64,000 nucleotides of DNA, taken from NCBI GenBank assembly GCA_030267565.1, contig BRXU01000005.1, positions 5,657,501-5,721,500 of the forward strand, written 5' to 3'. The position numbers and the translations under genes are program-made. This DNA comes from Pleodorina starrii. Its lineage: Eukaryota; Chlorophyta; Chlorophyceae; Chlamydomonadales; Volvocaceae. Each line of letters starts with the position of its first letter. The stretch's first letter is position 1. The notes beneath the pieces were generated by a model. It searched no databases. It worked only from the letters and a program-made list of their open reading frames with translations, and had not been told where the DNA came from. Below are positions 57,955 to 64,000 of the stretch, piece after piece.

Positions 57955-60900
57955 CGCAACGCACAGTGCGTGTGCACACGCATCTAACTAATCCTGCTGC
58001 TTCGCCCAGAGAGACAAAAGCCGCCGCCCCCAACGGCACCCGCGTGGGTGGAAGCACGCCCGCCCACACCCCGAACGCAACACACTCTTCGGCCGCGCGC
58101 GCCGGCATCCGCGTGGCCCGCAGGCGAGCGCCCTTCCTCCCATCCGCCCGACCCAAACGGGGCCATGAAATCGAGTTCTTCCGTGCCGATAGGGGTCCAA
58201 TTCCGGAATACAGTGGGCAAATCGGCGCGCTCGGGAGACAAACATGATGGACGGTGGACGCGGGGTGGGTGTATGCACACCGCGTGCCGGCGCCCTTCAT
58301 TGGCTCCTCAGTCCTCACCTCAACAACCAGCGCCGGCTTCGCGCCCCTGCGACCCACCATCGCCACCATCACCGCCCAGCCACCCCCACCTCCACCTCCG
58401 CAGTTCCGCTGTGAAAGACTGACGAGGAGGAAGCCACCAGCGGCGTCTACGCCGGAGCTCCGGCCGGCGCTGGAGGTCCAAAACAATACAAGAAGCCCTC
58501 CGGGCCAACAACCCGATCCCCGGGCCGGCGCCCTAACCTGTTTCCAGGCAAGGTGTGCTGCAAAAGGGCCACGTCGTACAACCCCTTTTTTTGCCTCATT
58601 GTACAACAGCCGCAACCGCCAACCACCAATGTCGTACAACAGGCGGCGTGATAGTGCTACAGGTAAAGTTCGATGTCCGGCCTCCCTTCCTCCACTACGG
58701 TGCGATATGACGCCACGACCGGTTATCGGGTACCGCATCGCTGCCCCCCCGCATCCCTCCACCCGGGCCAAAGCGTGAAGAACACCGGCCTATTTAGGCG
58801 CGAGGAGCCACGCACCACCGCCGCGACCGTCACACCATCCGCTGGCCCACTGGCGCCGACCTCATGAGGATCTAGAGCCCACTGTAACAACACAACCACA
58901 AAAACGGCAACAAAGGCAACAACCATACACCGCCGCCGCCGCTATCTCAGCACCATCCACCAAACCACAGCCGCTGCCACCACCACCATCACCACCATCA
59001 CCTCTTGCCTCCTTGGCCTGCACAGCACCCGGCAGCCTCAGATGCATACAGCATCTCCGCCGCCCCCGCCCTCGCCCAGAGTGTCCAGACAGTGTCTCAA
59101 GTGACCCCTCGGCCACCCCGGACCATACCCAAAACCTCAGCCGCGTCCAGGAAGATCCAGATTCCCAGATCCAGCATCACCGCTTGGAGGCTACAAGGGC
59201 CCCATCACCGCTGGGGCCATCGCCGCTGTACACCCCCCACCCCACCGCACTGCCGCAGCGGCAACGCCAAAAGCCGAGCTCGACGGCAACAGCAGCATCC
59301 AGCGTCCATCCCTTCATTCCGATGCCGCCCCGCCCTCCACCCGCGCATCAGCGCCGCAAAAAGCGCCTCACCTTCCGTCGAGAGCCGCCTCACGCCTACG
59401 ACTGCGGGCGATGGCTGAATTCCAGCCATTCAAATGCGCACTCTTCCTCCTCCTCCTTCTCCTCCTCCCCTCCTCCTCCTCCTCCTCCCCCTCTCGGGAC
59501 CATCAGTTGGCACCATCAGTCCGCTCCCCCGAGGTGATACCAACCTCGTGGAGCACCATCCACAAGGTAACCGCGTAACACGGAATGCCGCCATCTCAGC
59601 ACCTTCCACCAAACCAAAGCCGCCGCCGTCACCACACGGTAACACGGAACCGTAACGCGCGCCGCGACAGACTCGCCCAGTCCGGGTGATGTCTCGGGCT
59701 GCCCCAGCCGCATATCGGCCCACGCCCATCTTTTTCTCTCCGTGCCACCGTTATGGGCAGTCTCCAGCCGAATCGGGCGCTCACACTCGCTTGGGCGGCA
59801 ACCGCAGCGCTCCGGCGCTGGCCGGGAGTCTACTTGGGCGGATGTACTGGGACCTAGTGGTCCCTCATTGTAATTCTCGCATCCTACTAGGACGGGTTCA
59901 GCCGGCCGGCCTTCAGCCGGCCGGCCGGGCGGCGCCGCGCGTGGCGCCCAGGAGGTGATGACGCTCCACCCTTTACCTCCCCCCTCCTTGAGAAGTGGAT
60001 AACCCGCATCCACACCGCCCCGGCCAGCGACAGCGGTGCGCGGCAGGCGGTATTTCGCCGCGCCCAACTCACGTGCCGCACTCCACATTGTTCGTACTGT
60101 GTGCCTTCTCGCGCCCGGCACTCCGCACTCCGCGCACCCAACCAGTTGCGCTTTCAAACCCTAAAACCCCTTCCGGAAGCGCCTGCCGCGCCTTGCCTGC
60201 GTTCAGTAAGCCGCACGCGCCGCCGCCGCCGCCACCGATGAGGACAGGGACACGGCACAGGCGCCGCAGCAGGTCATGCAGTGCAGACCGACCTAGCTGA
60301 CATTAACACATGGGCCCTGCGTCCACTGCGGCACGGGCACCGGGCCTACAGCGCCGGTGACAGCGAACACATGCGACACACACACACACAAACACACAGG
60401 CACACAGGCACACGCACTTGCAGTTTCTCCCTAATAACACGTTTTCGCAAGCAGCGGGGGGCCGGAGCCGGGGGGGCCGAAGCGCGCGGGATCAGGCCGG
60501 GCGCCGCGCGCACACCTTTTGCACAACCCTCCTTTTTCTTGACGTGAGGCCGCCGAAAGTCAAGAGTCCCGCTCGGCCCGCGCCCTGCGCCCACTGCTTC
60601 GCCCTGGAATATCGAACCCAAACCATCGAAACGAGAGCCTCAAAACGAGCCTCACAAAACCAGCCTCAAAATTGGAAGCGCGGCCGGTGCGTCGCCAGTG
60701 CTCGCTCTGCGCGCCTCGCATACACCAGCGCGTGTGCATTCCCCGCCTGCTCGCCCCAGATGTACAGCAGATATAGCAGTGCGTTGGGGGGGAGGCGGCC
60801 TCGCCGGGGTTGAGGTACACCCCGCCGCCTGGCCCGCGAGGGAGAGCCGGGGAACGCGGCCAGCCGACGACGACGAAAATCAAAAGTCTTTTGCTCCCCG

Positions 60901-61671
60901 CAGCAGCAACACAACCCTAAAGCGGTCGAATCGAACATTCTCCGGACGGCTTGCGAACGCGAACAAACGCCGAATCGGACTGCCTCAAAATTGGACTCTT
61001 CTCGTTCCTCCATTCCTGACGCGGTTTACCGTACGCATCGGGCACGTGTGCACCGTTTGACATTCTCCGAACAGCACAGGGGGTTGGAACAGCGCATGGG
61101 TTGGGTTCGACAACGGACCCATGGGACACACACACGCACACACTGACCCATGGGTCGATCCAGGGCTCCTCTGGAAGCACCCGACGGCCCGTTCCTCCCC
61201 GGACCGGCCTTCCTCGCCTCGCTCCCTCCTCCCCCGCGCATCGGCCTGACAATCTTCTCTTCGTCTTCAACCTCAAAATTCCAAGCCGCACAACTACGAG
61301 CAATCAATCCGGCACTGGAGAAATTGCACCCGCGGGCACCTGGACCCGCTTGGCCTAGAGTGCAACACGCATAGAACCTCCCCTGACCTAACCTGAGCTG
61401 CCATGCCATGACCTGCCCTGCCATGCCCTGACTGCAGAGCTATCCTTCACGCTTGGCCTCGGAGGGTCGCACCTCGCAGCGCCGCCACATGAGTTGAACA
61501 CGCATAGAACACGCCGCCGCCGGCGCTAGCGCATGAGCTTCCCTCATGAACAATGCTCCCTTCCACACGCGGAAGAGAGCGCCTCCCTTTTCACGTGTGA
61601 AACACGGGAGGCGTCGTCCGACACGCCGGGCCGGCTCACACGTACCGTAAGAAGACACGCAGAGCCCCCCC
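55623..61671. other. About 6 kb without a resolved gene
   Basis: Best candidate exon: plus strand from about 56610, after a CGCAG acceptor, encoding STASEISDADLDRSLPWELV and ERKMSRVRDQTSSGASASTR. It reads like real protein and contains ATG at 56702, but no donor or partner exon was fixed. A minus-strand frame at 60666-61013 ends ALLYLLYIWGEQAGNAHALV and may be a small gene. Direct repeats of CTCAGCACC-type sequence occur at about 58946 and 59597. None is recognisable. Confidence 0.3.
57875..57952 (+). repeat. (CA)39 dinucleotide repeat
   Basis: An uninterrupted CA tract of about 78 bp, preceded by alternating purine-pyrimidine sequence (ACGTGCACGTGCAC). Confidence 0.92.
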
Positions 61672-64000
61672 TCACGAGTGGAACACGGCCTCCGAGGCGG
61701 CGCGTCGGATGCGCGAGGCGCCGTGCGCCAGCGTCAGCGGTCGGCCGCTGAAGCGCAGCACCACGCACGAGATGTTGTCGTGGCTGCCCAACTTGAGAGC
61801 CGCGCGACACAGCTCCTCGGCCGCGCTGGCGGCGCTGCGGCCGTCGGCCAGCCAGCGACGAACCTGGAACACGACGGACCCCGGGGCCGGGCCGGAATCA
61901 GTCTTCGGATCTTCGCGGGATGAAAAAATCGTCTGAGTTTCTGGATCCGCAGCTCCGGCACCGGCTGGTTGCTGATGCGGTTGATATAGCGCGGTTGGTT
62001 GGTTTGTTGGTTGGTTTGTTGGTTGGTTGCGGTTGGTGGGATGGTTGGAAACGGGGTGTGCTGCAGGTGGTTGTGCGTGTGTTTGTGCTCGGTTCAGGGG
62101 GCTTGCTGGCCAGTGCCCAGTGCGCTGTCCTGCCGTGCCCTGCCCGGGCAAGGCGCAACGCCGTCATAACCCGTGGGTGGGGGGCAACCTCCGCACGCCA
62201 CAGCCGCCCGCCCCCGCCCGCCCCACCCGCACCCACATAGCGGCAGGCCTCTCCGTTTCTCATCACGTCCCAAAGCCCGTCGCATGCGCATATGAGGAAC
62301 TCGGAATCCTGATTGATCTGATAGTAGAATAGATCCTGTGTGTCAAGAGGGGGGGTGGGGCGGGGCGGGAAGGGGGGTTTGCAGAGTGATTTTGCAAGAA
62401 AGAAACAAGAAGCCCTGCGGACGTTGGAAGCGTGTGACAGTCCAAGCGGACAAGCTGTATGTGTGGGTGCGAAGGAAGGCGGCGGGAGCGGTAGCGGGGT
62501 GAGTGTCACGGCGGCGCAGAGCTGGGGGGGGAACACGGCGCGGCGCTTTCTTAAGGCATCGCCCAAGCCACGCCGCACTCGCCGCCGGCCGTTAGCGCGT
62601 CAGTCCCGCAGCGCGTTCCCGCCAATTTCATCACCCGCCTCCCTCCCTCCCTCACCGGATCGGGGATCAGCACACCCGCGGCGGAGCCGCAGGCACCACT
62701 GGCGCCGCAGGACGACACCGCACCGCAGGACGACAGCGCTCCGAAACTGAAGGCGCCAAGGCTGCCGGTGCCGCAGTCGCCGCCGCTGTCCCCGCCAGCG
62801 ATGCTGGCGGCGGCAGCGGCGGCGGCGGCCGCTGGCGGCCCTTCCGCCGGGCTCGCCGCCGCTGCCGGCGGCGGCGGCTGCGGTTGGGCCGCGTCAGCCG
62901 CCGCCGCCGCCGCCAGCACCTCCGGTACGACATGCGAGAACGCCGAGTTGAGCGTCCACGTGCTGAAGATAACGGTCGTCTTCAGGGTGGCGCTGCCGTT
63001 GGCTCTGCCGCCACCGCTGCCGCTGCCCCCACCGCTGCCGCCGCCTTGCAATCCGGACGCCACCGCCGCAGGCGCAACCGTCGCCGCTGTTCCCGCAGCA
63101 TCGGCCTCAGCAGTGCGAGCCATCGCCCCAGCGGCCGCCGCTCTCTCACCCTCCTCCTCGCCGCCGTGTCGCCTCACGCCGCCGCCGGGGCTCGCCCCTT
63201 CGACGCCGCTGCTGCTGCTGCCGCCCTCTTCAAGCGGCGACAGCCTTGCAGCAAAGCTGCTGCCACTGCCTCGGGGGAGGGGCGACGGCGGGCTCAGGCT
63301 GCCGTCCCTCGAGCGGCTGCTGCTGCCGCCGCCGCCGCCGTTGCGGCGTTGGCCGTACTGCAGCACACCCGCCACTAGGCGCCCGCTACCGCCGCCGCCG
63401 CCGCCGGGACCGGACCCCGCCATGGAGGGGCTCGGCGGCAGCGGCGGCAGGCCCAGGCTGGGCCCGGATCCCACCGTCACGAATCCTGTTCCGGTTCCGG
63501 TTCCAGAACCGGGTCGGGATCCAGGCCTGGATCCTGTTCTGGATCCTGGCGCAGATGAGCTGTCGCCCGATGGCGGCGGCGCAGACGGCTTGCCGCGCGA
63601 GGAGCCGGGGACCGCAGCGCCGCCGCCGTTACATACTCCCTCGGCAGCGGAGGAGCCGCCGCCGCCGCCGAGGGCGCCGCCGCTCGGCGGCCGCGGCGGC
63701 CGCGGGCTAAGATCCTGCTGCGGCGGATGCGAGTGCTGCTGCTGCTGCAGCTGTGAGGAAAGCCGCAGATGCCTGGATCCGCCGCCAGCTGGTGGACTAG
63801 TGGAGACCCGCGGCAGGCCCGGCGGCAGCGGCGTGATGGGAACTTCCTGCAGGCCCGAACAGCTACCGACCCACGGGTCACTGGCGGAATGGCGATTTTG
63901 GCCGTTGGCCGTTAGGCCGTCCGCGCCCGCCGTCAATGGCGCCGGCTGCGGCGGCGGCTGCAGGGAGGGCTCCTGCTCGACCCAACCCGCCGGAGGCGCG
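61672..64000 (-). CDS. PP2C-type protein phosphatase, C-terminal part
   Basis: Exons 61863-61672, 62335-62237 and an exon ending at 62656 that stays open to the window edge join in phase. Diagnostic PP2C motifs are FLICACDGLWDVM (the metal-binding D-G-x-W-D) and KLGSHDNISCVVLRF (the D-N block near the end of the fold), preceded by VLIPDPDLFYYQINQDSEFL as in family members. PP2Cs are Mg/Mn-dependent Ser/Thr phosphatases. The large upstream exon (over 440 codons in the window) is almost entirely Gly, Ser, Ala, Pro and Gln runs with the short ordered piece TLKTTVIFSTWTLNSAFSHV. Earlier catalytic motifs (DGHGG, GDSR) are not in the window and must lie beyond the edge, so the catalytic domain carries a very long low-complexity insert. 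The stop is at 61672, 16 residues after a basic Ala/Arg tail begins. Confidence 0.9.
62374..62426 (-). repeat. 53-bp intron repeat, copy B (PP2C intron)
   Basis: Matches 5367-5419 at about 50 of 53 positions, same orientation relative to the host gene, 38 bp upstream of the acceptor of the exon 62335-62237. Confidence 0.8.

Overview
This window looks like nuclear DNA of a green alga, most likely a volvocine/chlamydomonadalean chlorophyte. The evidence is GC-rich sequence, genes broken into short exons by 80-1100 bp introns with GT-AG borders and C-rich 3' ends, abundant microsatellites and minisatellites in introns, an intronless histone H4 gene followed by a histone-type 3' stem-loop, and a transposon whose tandem repeats read as Ser-Pro/hydroxyproline-rich-glycoprotein-like sequence. 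No bacterial operon, organellar gene block or CRISPR array is visible. Gene models were built by hand from splice borders, reading phase and recognisable motifs. Six multi-exon models run from ATG to stop with every phase closing (151, 804, 310, 174, 372 and 164 aa).

Layout. 1-650: two minus-strand exons of a C2-domain protein. 5240-8813: six exons of a minus-strand rhomboid serine protease with both catalytic motifs. 10517-18965: an 8.4-kb transposon with 367-bp terminal inverted repeats and a 9-bp target duplication. Inside it are two inverted 30-bp-unit arrays and a small CCCH-finger ORF. 20437-21918: a small unknown protein, with possible further exons to 22806. 24920-30035: a plus-strand 804-aa unknown protein. 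31223-31543: a divergent histone H4. 32855-34738: a decayed retroelement-like unit with direct terminal repeats and an internal fold-back. 36235-39325: a PUB-domain (p97/Cdc48-binding type) protein. 40625-41941: an intronless F-box/LRR-like protein. 43478-45152 (minus) and 45756-50084 (plus): a divergent pair, a calycin-like probable plastid protein and a conserved-looking 372-aa probable plastid protein. 54971-55622: a tryparedoxin/nucleoredoxin with a CaaX-like end, followed directly by exons for a membrane tail. 61672 to the right edge: a PP2C-type phosphatase, 5' incomplete.

The genes do not form one pathway. Several touch protein quality control or signalling (rhomboid, PUB, F-box-like, PP2C, C2), but this is a loose grouping of neighbours, not a system. 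The most unusual content is structural: the transposon with inverted HRGP-like arrays, the extra-lysine histone H4 with a changed core, a 53-bp repeat shared by introns of two unrelated genes, and the redox protein with two possible membrane-anchoring ends. The intervals 691-5239, 50085-54197 and 55623-61671 hold no gene I can name.
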